This document shows positions 22,410 to 29,715 of a stretch of DNA of 35,563 bases, one piece after another. The notes beneath the pieces are model-generated. The model searched no databases, was not told where the DNA came from, and worked only from the letters and a program-made list of their open reading frames with translations. Position numbers and translations under genes: made by a program. Source of the stretch: Candidatus Methylomirabilota bacterium (GTDB taxonomy: Bacteria; Methylomirabilota; Methylomirabilia; Rokubacteriales; CSP1-6); assembly GCA_035315345.1 (NCBI GenBank), contig DATFYA010000179.1, positions 1 through 35,563 of the forward strand, given 5' to 3'. Position 1 is the first letter of the stretch. Each line of letters opens with the position of its first letter.

Positions 22410-23120
22410 GCCCGATCCCTCATGGTGTGGCTCCTTTGCCGCTCCATAGTACCAGCGGTGCAGCCGCCCCGGCGCCACTCCGCAGAAGTGCAGGAGCCGC
22501 AGCGTCCACATGAGGACGATCGTGCGCAGCGGCCCCTCGCGCTCCCATTTTCGCGCCGAGGTGGTCACCCGCAGGCGAAGCGCGCACAGCCGGCCCCGCC
22601 GCTTGAGCCGGCGGCTCAGCTCGATGTCCTCCATCAGCGGGATGTCGGGATAGCCGCCGACCGCGTCGAAGTCGGCGCGGCGGACGAAGATGGCCTGGTC
22701 GCCCGTGCAGATACCGCTCAGCCGGGAGCGGATGTTCATGAACCACGCGACCATCCGGAGCACCGGCCGCTCGCCGTCGAAGCGCACATCGAAGCGGCCG
22801 GCGATCACCCCGGGCCGCGCGAGCGCGCTCGCGATGGCGCCCACCGCCCCGTCGGGCAGCCACGTGTCGGCGTGGAGGAACAGCAGCGCGTCGCCGGTCG
22901 CCGCGGCTGCGCCCGCGTTCATCTGGCGCGCCCGCCCCGCCGGGGCGGTCAGTAGCCGGACGCCGGGATGGCGGGCCACCACGTCGGCGGTGCCGTCGCG
23001 GCTGCCCGCGTCCACGACCAGGATCTCCGCGTCCGGACCGGCGCGCGCAAGGTCGGGCAGGAGGCGCGCGACATTGGCCGCCTCGTCGAGCGCGGGAATG
23101 ACGATGCTGAGCCGCGTCAC
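22047..23120 (-). CDS. GT2 glycosyltransferase (TIGR04283-like) fused in frame to FKBP
   Basis: One 357-residue frame without a stop. Residues 1-230 are a family-2 glycosyltransferase: [66 protein letters not shown] (span 62-90), then [20 protein letters not shown] and [16 protein letters not shown]. It resembles the rSAM/selenodomain-associated transferase 2 group. Its natural end appears to be LHRWYYG; eleven residues later the FKBP begins. Start is a GTG at 23120 that overlaps the stop of the DUF3047 gene as GTGA. The pairing of a cytoplasmic sugar transferase with a prolyl isomerase makes little sense functionally, so loss of the transferase stop codon is likely. Confidence 0.82.
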   Translation of the reverse strand: MTRLSIVIPALDEAANVARLLPDLARAGPDAEILVVDAGSRDGTADVVARHPGVRLLTAPAGRARQMNAGAAAATGDALLFLHADTWLPDGAVGAIASALARPGVIAGRFDVRFDGERPVLRMVAWFMNIRSRLSGICTGDQAIFVRRADFDAVGGYPDIPLMEDIELSRRLKRRGRLCALRLRVTTSARKWEREGPLRTIVLMWTLRLLHFCGVAPGRLHRWYYGAAKEPHHEGSGMSDRSDEQVVETATGLGYVDLMEGTGARPKAGDTVSVHYTGWLKSGTRFDSSVDRGTPFEFPIGKGRVIKGWDEGVGSMKVGGKRKLIIPAHLGYGDRGAGGVIPPGATLIFEVELLGIR

Positions 23121-23653
23121 CGGTCCGGGCTGCCCGGTGCGAGAGTGATCGCGTCGGAGTAGGCGACGGCGCGCTCCCCCGTGTCGTCGGTATCGGTCAT
23201 CACCGCGATGCCCGCGATGCGCGGCGGCTCGCCGCCGATGATCCGCTGGAAGTCCGAGTAAATGTCGTGCGACTCGCCGACCCAGCGCCCGGCCTCGGCC
23301 GCGCCGCGGCGGGGGACGACGATGCGGGCGCGATCGGTGTACGCGGACTCCGGCCCGGTGCCGACGGGCAGGCGGCTCTCCCACACGTAGACTTGCGCCA
23401 TGCCGGGCGGATATTGCCCGTAGAGAAGGCGATAGACGCCGTACCGCGCGCGCTGCCAGACGGTGGCGGTCGCGGGGTCGTAACGACACGCAATGTAGAC
23501 GCGCGCGGCGCAGTCGTCGCCGCTCTTGCGACGCGGATCCGAGCCGGCCAGCGGGCCGAATCCGCCCGGCACGAGCGGCTCGCCCGCGAGCGCGCTCCCC
23601 GCCGCCGCGCGCTGGACGAGCAGCAGCGCAGCCACGCTTGCGGAAGACCGCAT
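23117..23653 (-). CDS. DUF3047 family protein, secreted
   Basis: A 178-residue protein with an N-terminal signal-like segment (MRSSASVAALLLVQRAAAGS). The body matches DUF3047: GDDCAARVYIACRYDPATATVW, QVYVWESRLPVGT and ARIVVPRRGAAEAGRWVGES, then HDIYSDFQRIIGGEPPRIAG and IAVMTDTDDTGERAVAYSDA. The function of the family is unknown; the repeated Asp-Thr motif near the end is a good candidate for metal or substrate binding. The ATG at 23653 shares a base with the TVP38 stop (TGATG), and its own stop overlaps the GT2 start, so it is firmly part of the operon. Confidence 0.88.
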   Translation of the reverse strand: MRSSASVAALLLVQRAAAGSALAGEPLVPGGFGPLAGSDPRRKSGDDCAARVYIACRYDPATATVWQRARYGVYRLLYGQYPPGMAQVYVWESRLPVGTGPESAYTDRARIVVPRRGAAEAGRWVGESHDIYSDFQRIIGGEPPRIAGIAVMTDTDDTGERAVAYSDAITLAPGSPDR

Positions 23654-24396
23654 CACCCCGTCTTGAGCAGGTCGTCGAGCGCGGCGCTGCGCCCCCGCAG
23701 CCAGCGGGGCAGCAGCGACAACGCGACGATCAGCACGCCGGCCACGCCCAGGAGCAGCAGCATGCGGCGCACGTCCCACGCTCCGGCGACCACCGCGCCC
23801 GCGGCGGTGGTGAACGCCACCGTCGCAGGCAGCATGCAGAGCCACGAGGTCAGCGCGTAGGCGCCGAAGCCGATGGACGTCAGCCCGTAGGCGTAGTTCT
23901 GCAGGTTGAACGGGAAGATCGGAACGAGGCGCGTGATCATCACGATCCGCGCCCCGTGCCGGGCCACCGCGCGGTCGATCCGGCCGAGGGCGGGGTACGG
24001 CTCCATCCAGCGCGCGACGACCCCGCGGGCCGCGTAGCGGGCGAGGAGGAACGCGAGGCAGGCGCCGGCGGTCGAGGCGATGGACGTGTAGACCGTGCCC
24101 CACAGCGGGCCGAAGACGAGGCCGGCCAGGATCGTCAGCGGCAGGGCCGGCACGAAGGCGACCACCGCGGCCACGTAGCCGCCGATGAAGACCGCCGGCG
24201 CCCAGGGACCGAAGCCGGCGATCCACTCGCGCAGCCGGGCCAGATTGTCGAGCCGCACCGCGTCGGCCAGGCCGAGCGCACGGGCCGCCACCAGCGCGAG
24301 CACCAGCCCGACGACGACGAGACCGACCAGGCGCCGGCTCAGTACTTGCCCCGGGCGCGCTCTCGAGCGGGCAGGTTCTCGAGACACGTGGTCCAC
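23653..24396 (-). CDS. TVP38/TMEM64 (DedA-like) family membrane protein
   Basis: A 247-residue membrane protein with about six hydrophobic segments. The SNARE-associated/DedA-like core is FIGGYVAAVVAFVPALPLTI, LAGLVFGPLWGTVYTSIAST, GACLAFLLARYAARGVVARW and, later, ITRLVPIFPFNLQNYAYGLT. Proteins of this group include phospholipid scramblases and undecaprenyl-phosphate flippases, which would suit a neighbouring glycosyltransferase. The annotated GTG at 24396 overlaps the phosphatase gene by 58 nt and lacks a ribosome-binding site; a non-standard CTG overlapping the phosphatase TGA is the alternative, giving a shorter N-terminus. The core is unaffected. Confidence 0.87.
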   Translation of the reverse strand: MDHVSREPARSRARPGQVLSRRLVGLVVVGLVLALVAARALGLADAVRLDNLARLREWIAGFGPWAPAVFIGGYVAAVVAFVPALPLTILAGLVFGPLWGTVYTSIASTAGACLAFLLARYAARGVVARWMEPYPALGRIDRAVARHGARIVMITRLVPIFPFNLQNYAYGLTSIGFGAYALTSWLCMLPATVAFTTAAGAVVAGAWDVRRMLLLLGVAGVLIVALSLLPRWLRGRSAALDDLLKTG

Positions 24397-25139
24397 CAGC
24401 CGCTGCGGATGGTCTCGGCGAACTCGGCGGGCAGCCCCTCGCGCTCCATCTCACGCGCGAGCGCCTCGTGATCGTAGGCCACCGGCACGAACTCCACCGC
24501 CAGCTCGGGGCCCGCGGTCAGCACCGTGTACCAGACGTTGGAGCGGCCGTCGTTCTCCGGGCGGCCGATCACGCCGACGTTCACCGCGTGGCGCGCATCC
24601 GGCAGCGCGCGGTGCCACTTGATCCCGGTATGCGTGCACAGCATCACGTCGGCCTCCGCGCGATCCATCAGGTGGCGCAGCAGCCCGCTGGGCGTGGCCG
24701 ATTCCCACAGGAACTCGTTGATCACGCGCGGCGAGCCGTGGCACATCAGCACCCGGTGCGGGCCGAGCTTCAGCCGCCGGTGGCGGGGCAGCGTCCCGAG
24801 CCACTTCTTGGCGTCGGTCGCGGTGCGGTCGAACGTGTAGCGATAGCTGATCGCCGCGTAGTGGTTGTCGCGCGGGTCGGTGTAGCCGCAGCCGCAGTCG
24901 GTGCGCCCGGAGACGAGCGATTCGTCGTAGTTGCCCTGCAGGGCGAGCACTCCGCCCTGCCACAGCAGCGGGAACACGCGGTCCGGGTGCGGGCCGAAGC
25001 CGCCCATGTCGCCCAGACAGAACACCGCCTCCACGTCGCGCCGGCGCGCGTCGGCCAGCGTGGCCTCGAGCGCGAGCCAGTTGTTGTACACGCCGCCGAA
25101 CACCGCGATCCGCCGGTATTCGCCTAGCTGTTCCGGCAT
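24339..25139 (-). CDS. Metallophosphatase-fold protein with altered first metal motif
   Basis: A 266-residue protein of the calcineurin-like phosphoesterase fold. Motifs II to V are recognisable as CLGDMGGFGPHP, LQGNYDE (GNHD/E in most relatives), MCHGSPR and CTHTGI. Motif I, which should read like DxHGN and supply an aspartate and a histidine to the metal pair, reads VFGGVYNNWLALEATL, so both ligands are gone. A distinctive insert TDCGCGYTDPRDNHYAAISY follows motif III, with two cysteines. I recall this FGGVYxN/CGCGYTDPRDNH form as a recurrent subfamily, so the change is probably ancestral rather than decay. Activity uncertain. Starts within the radical SAM gene (16-nt overlap). Confidence 0.85.
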   Translation of the reverse strand: MPEQLGEYRRIAVFGGVYNNWLALEATLADARRRDVEAVFCLGDMGGFGPHPDRVFPLLWQGGVLALQGNYDESLVSGRTDCGCGYTDPRDNHYAAISYRYTFDRTATDAKKWLGTLPRHRRLKLGPHRVLMCHGSPRVINEFLWESATPSGLLRHLMDRAEADVMLCTHTGIKWHRALPDARHAVNVGVIGRPENDGRSNVWYTVLTAGPELAVEFVPVAYDHEALAREMEREGLPAEFAETIRSGWWTTCLENLPARERARGKY

Positions 25140-26017
25140 GTCATTCCGGTTCGGCGGCAGGTCACGCACGCCGGGTGATAGAGCGGCGCCGCGACGAACG
25201 ACTCGGTCAGGCGGCCGGTCGAGAGCCGCGCTCCGTCGAGCCCGGCCAGGATCGGGCAGGCGTAGACCCCGGTGGACGTCACCACCCGGGCGTCCGCGCA
25301 CTGGAGCACGGAGCGATCGAAGCCCTCGAGATCCTCCTCGGCGAGCGGCGGCTCCCCGGAGGCGGGCTGACGGCCGAGGGCGAACACCGGCATGATCTTC
25401 ACGCGCGGCCGATCCACCCCCTGCGCGTGGAGGAAGTCGCGGAAGCGCTCGTACATGCCCGGCCCCGCGCCGTGCTCGTCGCGCGTGATCTCGGTCGCGG
25501 TCACGATGGGCAGGAGGCCGCGCGCCCGCATGAGCCGCACCGCCTCCACCGCCTTCGTCCACGCCCCGTCGCCGCGCACCCGGTCGTTCAGCGCGCGATC
25601 CGTGTCGTCGAGGCTCACCCGGATCTCGAGCGAGTAGGACGCGCGCGCCGCCATCGCGGCCAGCGCGTCCGCCTCCTCGGGGCCGATGAGGGTGCCGTTG
25701 GTGAGCACGGTGGTCGGGGCGATCTCGAGCGCCCGCTCCAGCAACGGCAGGATCTCGCCGTGCAAGAACGGCTCGCCGCCCGTGAAGTAGATCTCCTTGA
25801 CGCCCACCGTCTCGGCCTCGGCGAGCGCCCGGCGCACCGTCGTGCCGTCCAGCGGCCGCAGCCACGGGGCGCGCGGCCCGCTGGCGTTGATGCAGTGGTG
25901 GCACTCGAGATTGCACCAGGTGCCGGTGATCTGGATCCACAGGGTGGAGAGCCCGAGGAACGGGGCCGTCGGCACCGTCCGCTCGGCGCCGAGGAGAGGC
26001 AGGCTCCGTGGGCTCAT
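25124..26017 (-). CDS. Radical SAM protein with C-terminal SPASM/twitch-like cysteines
   Basis: A 297-residue radical SAM enzyme. The [4Fe-4S]/SAM site is ITGTWCNLECHHCINASGP, with CxxxCxxC near residues 35-42; YFTGGEPFLHGEILPLLERA is the GGEP motif, VLTNGTLI and LEIRVSLDD follow. The C-terminus carries more cysteines (LQCADARV, GVYACPIL, PACVTCRRTGMTC), the pattern of an auxiliary cluster domain used by peptide-modifying and other twitch/SPASM enzymes. The substrate is unknown; no short Cys- or Gly-rich precursor peptide was seen next to it. The ATG overlaps the DUF547 stop as ATGA. Confidence 0.92.
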   Translation of the reverse strand: MSPRSLPLLGAERTVPTAPFLGLSTLWIQITGTWCNLECHHCINASGPRAPWLRPLDGTTVRRALAEAETVGVKEIYFTGGEPFLHGEILPLLERALEIAPTTVLTNGTLIGPEEADALAAMAARASYSLEIRVSLDDTDRALNDRVRGDGAWTKAVEAVRLMRARGLLPIVTATEITRDEHGAGPGMYERFRDFLHAQGVDRPRVKIMPVFALGRQPASGEPPLAEEDLEGFDRSVLQCADARVVTSTGVYACPILAGLDGARLSTGRLTESFVAAPLYHPACVTCRRTGMTCRNS

Positions 26018-26847
26018 TCGGCGGGCTCGTGCTGGAGCGACCAGTCGTAGGGGCGGAACGCGTCGCACGGATACGGGCGGGCGGCCGCCGCGTCGCGGAC
26101 CGCCCCCGCGTCGAGATAGCGCGACAGGAGCGCGCCGAGCCCGCCCGCGGCCTCGAAGTCCGCCGCGTACCATTCGAGGATGCGCGAGCACGTGACGCAG
26201 CCGCGGGTGTCCATCGCCACCTCCTGGTTCAGGAAGTTGCGCGCGGCCAGGTCCAGCTGCTGGTCCAGGACGGCCGCGCGATACACTCCCACCGGCGGGC
26301 AGGACTGCGCGCCGCAGGTGATCGCGAAATGGATGCGCGGATCCATCGGATGGACGGCCAGGGCCAGCCGCGGGTCGCGGCCGCCGAAGGGCCGCCGCCG
26401 CAGGAAGCCGTGGGCCGCGTTGCCGCGCAGGATGCCGTGCTCCACGTCGTCGGCGGTGAGGGTGAAGCCGCCGACGCGGTAGGCCACGCGGGCGAAGAAG
26501 CCGCGCATCTCCCGGACGGTGCGGCGGATGCCCATGGCCACGATCCCGTGGAACACCATCGCGTTGTACACGTTGATCCAGAAGGCGAGCCGCGGCTGGC
26601 GGCCGGTCAGGTCTCCGAGGCTCAGCGACTGCAGCGCGCCCGCCCGCCCCGCGGCCTCGGTCCACGCCGGCGAGGCGCGCAGGGCGGCGTAATCGAGCCG
26701 GCCGTCGGTCCGCGTGTGAGATCCGATCGCGCCGAGCATCCCGCGCTGCAGGCTCTCGGCCTCCGCGGCCGGTCCGTCCGTCGCGACCGCGGCCTCCGGG
26801 TTGAGAATGACGCGCCCTAGTAGGGGTCTCATCGTCCGCTTCAGCAT
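26014..26847 (-). CDS. DUF547 domain protein
   Basis: A 277-residue DUF547 protein. The recognised run is RLDYAALRASPAWTEAAGR, RQPRLAFWINVYNAMVFHGI, FFARVAYRVGGFTLTADDVE, HGILRGNAAHGF, then RIHFAITCGAQSCPPVGVYR, LDQQLDLAARNFLNQEV and SRILEWYAADFEAAGGLGAL. Function unknown; the conserved cysteines in TCGAQSCPP (and here also RGCVTC) suggest thiol chemistry or metal binding. No signal peptide is obvious. It lies 38 nt after the acetamidase stop on the same strand and overlaps the radical SAM gene by 4 nt, so it is the first gene of the tightly packed part of the operon. Confidence 0.9.
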   Translation of the reverse strand: MLKRTMRPLLGRVILNPEAAVATDGPAAEAESLQRGMLGAIGSHTRTDGRLDYAALRASPAWTEAAGRAGALQSLSLGDLTGRQPRLAFWINVYNAMVFHGIVAMGIRRTVREMRGFFARVAYRVGGFTLTADDVEHGILRGNAAHGFLRRRPFGGRDPRLALAVHPMDPRIHFAITCGAQSCPPVGVYRAAVLDQQLDLAARNFLNQEVAMDTRGCVTCSRILEWYAADFEAAGGLGALLSRYLDAGAVRDAAAARPYPCDAFRPYDWSLQHEPAE

Positions 26848-26885
26848 GCCGAGGTCCGGACGCGGAATGTCACGGCCGCGTCAAT

Positions 26886-27815
26886 TCAGACGAATACGCC
26901 CTCGGGCAGGAATGCCGAGACGATCCAGTTGGGGGCGTCGACGATCTCGCTGATCTTGAGGTCCACCGTGACGCTGCAGAGGATGTAGGCCTCCTCGCGG
27001 GACAGCCCCCGCTCGCGCACGAGATGATCGATCATGTAGCGGACCGCCTGCTGGGAGGCCGCGAACAGATCGGGCCCGTGCGCGGTGGTGGCGAACCACG
27101 AGCCGGCCGGCGCGGCCGCCGACGGCGCGCGCGTGGTGCGCAGCTGCGGCTCGGCCAAGTGACGACCGCGCTCGAGGCCGAAGCGGGCGGTGACCCGGCC
27201 GCTCATCTCCACCGCGGTCACGCACACCTCGCCGTCGCCCTGGATCGCGTGGGTGTCGCCGACGCTGAAGAGGGCTCCGTCCACCCACACCGGCAGATAG
27301 AGCGTCGCGCCCGCGGTGAGCTGCTTGATGTCCATGTTGCCGCCGTTCTTCCGCGGCGGCATGGTGCTGTGGCCGCCGGCCTCGTCGAGCGCGGTCCCCA
27401 TCACGCCCGGGAACGGGGCGAGGGGCACCGCGACGCGGCCGCCCGCGCGGGCGTGGGTGCCGTCGCTCAGGTCCCAGATCTGCAGGAACGGCTTGCCGAA
27501 GTCGGACTCGGGCAGGAGCCCGCGCCCGGGGCGGATCGCGGTCCAGCCGAATGCGGCCGGCTTCACCTCGAGGATCTCGACCACCAGCACGTCGCCCGGG
27601 CGCGCGCCCTTCACCGCCACCGGCCCGGTGAGCGGGTGGCCGCGGAAGGGGCCGCGCGCGAGCACGTCGGCGTGGGTGGAATCGGGCCGGTAGTAGCGGT
27701 CGGCCGCATCCCGGGTGTCGAAGACGACGGTGTCCCCCGGCTCGATGGCGAGCCGCGGGGGCAGCGCGTTGTTCCACTCGTAGTGCACCTGCTCGGCGTC
27801 GAGGCGATGGTCCAT
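26886..27815 (-). CDS. Acetamidase/formamidase family protein (FmdA/AmdA)
   Basis: A 309-residue amidase of the acetamidase/formamidase family, which hydrolyses small amides to ammonia and the acid. Landmarks are PPRLAIEPGDTVVFDTRDAA, LTGPVAVKGARPGDVLVVEI, the AVPLAPFPGVMGTALDEAGG region, RKNGGNMDIKQLTAGATLYL with the metal-associated GGNMD motif, FSVGDTHAIQGDGEVCVTAV, and the end DLKISEIVDAPNWIVSAFLP. Cytoplasmic. The true substrate may be larger than formamide. A TATACT box ends 10 nt before the ATG at 27815. It is divergent from the tenA gene and may lead into the DUF547 operon. Confidence 0.92.
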   Translation of the reverse strand: MDHRLDAEQVHYEWNNALPPRLAIEPGDTVVFDTRDAADRYYRPDSTHADVLARGPFRGHPLTGPVAVKGARPGDVLVVEILEVKPAAFGWTAIRPGRGLLPESDFGKPFLQIWDLSDGTHARAGGRVAVPLAPFPGVMGTALDEAGGHSTMPPRKNGGNMDIKQLTAGATLYLPVWVDGALFSVGDTHAIQGDGEVCVTAVEMSGRVTARFGLERGRHLAEPQLRTTRAPSAAAPAGSWFATTAHGPDLFAASQQAVRYMIDHLVRERGLSREEAYILCSVTVDLKISEIVDAPNWIVSAFLPEGVFV

Positions 27816-27825
27816 GGCGCCGTCG

Positions 27826-27831
27826 AGTATA
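27826..27831 (-). promoter_or_regulatory. -10 box of the acetamidase gene
   Basis: TATACT on the minus strand, then 10 nt and the ATG at 27815. Confidence 0.4.
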
Positions 27832-27863
27832 CACGTCGGATCACGCCCCCGCGGCCCGCGTAG

Positions 27864-27869
27864 TATGCT
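27864..27869 (+). promoter_or_regulatory. -10 box of tenA, leaderless type
   Basis: TATGCT followed by 6 nt and the GTG at 27876, so the transcript would start at the initiation codon. Confidence 0.45.
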
Positions 27870-27875
27870 CTAGTC

Positions 27876-28538
27876 GTGGCGTTCACCGCGACGCTCTGGC
27901 GCTCCATCGAGCCGATCTACGCGGCGATCCTCGCGCACCCGTTCCTGCGCGGCCTCACCGACGGCTCGCTCCCCCACGAGGCCTTCCGCTTCTACGCGGT
28001 GCAGGACGCGCTCTACCTGCGCGACTTCGCCCGCGCGCTGGCCCTGGCCGCGGCCCGCGCGCCACGCGAGGAGTGGATCATCATGTTCAACGAGCACGCC
28101 GCCGGCGCGCTCAAGGTGGAGAAGACGCTCCACGAGTCGTTCTTCAAGGAGTTCGGCCTGTCGCCGCAGGCGGTGGCGGCCACCCCGCCGAGCCCGACGA
28201 ACCTGGCCTACACGTCCTACCTGCTGGCCACCGCCCACGGGGGGCCGTTCCACGAGGCGGTCGCCGCGCTGCTGCCCTGCTACTGGATCTACTGGGAGGT
28301 CGGCAAGACCCTCGAGCGGTCCGGCTCGCGCGATCCGCTGTTCGCGCGCTGGATCGGGACGTACGCCTCCGAGGAGTTCGGCTCGGTGGTCCGCGAGGTC
28401 CTCGGGTGCGTCGACGCGCTGGCCGCCGACCTGCGCGAGCCGGAGCGCGATCGCATGACGCGGCACTTCGTGACGACCAGTCGCTACGAGTGGATGTTCT
28501 GGGACATGGGCTGGCGGCGTGAAGCCTGGCCGGTGTGA
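27876..28538 (+). CDS. tenA: TenA/thiaminase II family aminopyrimidine aminohydrolase
   Basis: A 220-residue all-helical protein. Residues aligned with the Bacillus TenA active site fall at the same numbers: D44 (FYAVQDALYL), C135 (ALLPCYWIYWEVGK) and E205 (SRYEWMFWDMGW). TenA hydrolyses aminopyrimidine products of thiamin breakdown to HMP for reuse, and some relatives serve other salvage steps. Length is as usual (about 220-230). Start is a GTG after a -10 box, with no Shine-Dalgarno. It is divergent from the acetamidase and followed by an NMT1/THI5-type binding protein, a context reminiscent of pyrimidine salvage, but no thi-box riboswitch was seen. Confidence 0.93.
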   Translation: MAFTATLWRSIEPIYAAILAHPFLRGLTDGSLPHEAFRFYAVQDALYLRDFARALALAAARAPREEWIIMFNEHAAGALKVEKTLHESFFKEFGLSPQAVAATPPSPTNLAYTSYLLATAHGGPFHEAVAALLPCYWIYWEVGKTLERSGSRDPLFARWIGTYASEEFGSVVREVLGCVDALAADLREPERDRMTRHFVTTSRYEWMFWDMGWRREAWPV

Positions 28539-28619
28539 TCCCGGCTCACCCGCTTCCGTCGACATCCCGAGTCGAACCGAACGCCGTCTCACCTGGGCGG
28601 AAAGCGCCGCCCGCCGCGC

Positions 28620-28625
28620 TATGCT
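28620..28625 (+). promoter_or_regulatory. -10 box before the binding-protein leader ORF
   Basis: TATGCT followed by 6 nt and an ATG at 28632 that opens a 12-codon frame upstream of the binding-protein gene. Confidence 0.4.
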
Positions 28626-28631
28626 AGCGCG

Positions 28632-28667
28632 ATGACGTCACCGCGACGTCGGAAAGGACCCCGATGA
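28632..28667 (+). CDS. 11-residue leader peptide overlapping the binding-protein start
   Basis: A tiny frame MTSPRRRKGPR whose TGA overlaps the ATG of the binding-protein gene (ATGA). It begins 6 nt after a TATGCT box, so a leaderless message would translate it first, and its 3' part contains GGAAAGGA, the Shine-Dalgarno of the main gene. Translation of this basic peptide could therefore open or block the main start. It may also be chance. Confidence 0.35.
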   Translation: MTSPRRRKGPR

Positions 28668-29641
28668 CCCGACCTCGCTACCACCTCGCCTGCGTGCTGG
28701 CCGTCGTGCTCGCGTCCTCGGCTCCCGTCGGTGCCGCCGACACCGTGAAGCTCGGCGACCTGCCCTCCATCTCCAACGCCGGCATCTACATCGCGCTGGA
28801 GAAGGGCTATTTCCAGGAGCGCGGCGTGATCGTGGAGACCGAGCGGTTCGCCTCCGCGGGCAAGCTGATCGCGCCGCTGGCCAGCGGCCAGCTCGACGTC
28901 TCGGTGGGGTCGCCCACGGCCGACCTCTTCAACTCGATCGCCGGCGGCATGGACTTCAAGATCGTGGCCGACAAAGGCCAGGTGGGCCCGGGGTACGACT
29001 TCACGCCACTGATCGTCCGGAAGGATCTGCTGGACTCGGGCAAGGTGAACAGCCTCCGGGACCTGAAGGGCATGAAGATCGCCACCGGGACCAAGGGCAC
29101 CCCGCTGGACTTCTTCCTGGCCCGGACGATGGAGCACGCGGGCCTCGACTACGACGCGGTCGCGGTCGTGAACATGTCGCACGCGGACGGCGTCAAGGCG
29201 CTGGCCAGCAAGGCCGTCGAGGCGGTCTTCGCGCCGGAGCCGTGGGGCGCGAAGGCCGAGAAGCACAAGGTCGGCGTCCGCTACTTCCTGACCGACCAAG
29301 TCCCGGCGATCGCCACGTTCCAGGTCGGGGTGCTGATGTACAGCGGCAGGCTCATCAAGGAGCGACCCAGGGCGGGCCGCGCGTTTCTGCAGGCATACCT
29401 GCAGGGCGTGAAGGTCTACCACGACCGAGGCCTGCAGGATCCCGAGGTAGCCGGCATCCTCTCGAAGCACTTGAAGCTTCCGGTCGAGACCATCCAGGCG
29501 ACCTATCCGGTCTACCTCGAGCGGAGCGGCAAGCCGCGCGTGCAGGACCTGGTCGCCTTGCAGGACTGGTTCCACCGGATGGGCTGGGTGAAGGAAAATC
29601 TGCCGATGAGCCAGGTGGTGGATCTGTCGTTCCTGGAATAG
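28664..29641 (+). CDS. ABC transporter substrate-binding protein, NMT1/THI5-like
   Basis: A 325-residue periplasmic binding protein with a signal peptide (RPRYHLACVLAVVLASSAPV, cut near VGAAD). The two-lobed fold opens VKLGDLPSISNAGIYIALEK, GYFQERGVIVETERFASAGK, LIAPLASGQLDVSVGSPTAD, typical of SsuA/TauA/ThiY-like solute receptors, and continues LKGMKIATGTKGTPLDFFLA and VEAVFAPEPWGAKAEKHKVG. The ligand is not known: aromatic acids, sulfonates or a thiamin-pyrimidine precursor are all possible. No permease or ATPase follows, so partners must be elsewhere. AAGGA lies 6 nt before the ATG. Downstream are UbiD and acyl-CoA ligase genes on the same strand. Confidence 0.9.
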   Translation: MTRPRYHLACVLAVVLASSAPVGAADTVKLGDLPSISNAGIYIALEKGYFQERGVIVETERFASAGKLIAPLASGQLDVSVGSPTADLFNSIAGGMDFKIVADKGQVGPGYDFTPLIVRKDLLDSGKVNSLRDLKGMKIATGTKGTPLDFFLARTMEHAGLDYDAVAVVNMSHADGVKALASKAVEAVFAPEPWGAKAEKHKVGVRYFLTDQVPAIATFQVGVLMYSGRLIKERPRAGRAFLQAYLQGVKVYHDRGLQDPEVAGILSKHLKLPVETIQATYPVYLERSGKPRVQDLVALQDWFHRMGWVKENLPMSQVVDLSFLE

Positions 29642-29715
29642 GATTCTACGGGTCCAGCCGGGGGGCGGCGACTACCTGACGGCTGCGAACCAGACGACAC
29701 GCGGAGAGGCGCGAC

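Noticed and set aside
3246-23120. Stop-codon reassignment to explain the two in-frame fusions
   Set aside because: TAG, TGA and TAA all end other genes in this window at natural protein ends, so the code is standard.
25124-26017. Radical SAM gene as an arsenosugar (ArsS) or RiPP locus
   Set aside because: No selenodomain C-terminus, no arsenic genes and no precursor-like peptide were found beside it.
27816-28663. Thiamin (TPP) riboswitch before tenA or the binding protein
   Set aside because: The spacers are short and contain neither the CTGAGA nor the ACC...GAACCTGAT elements.
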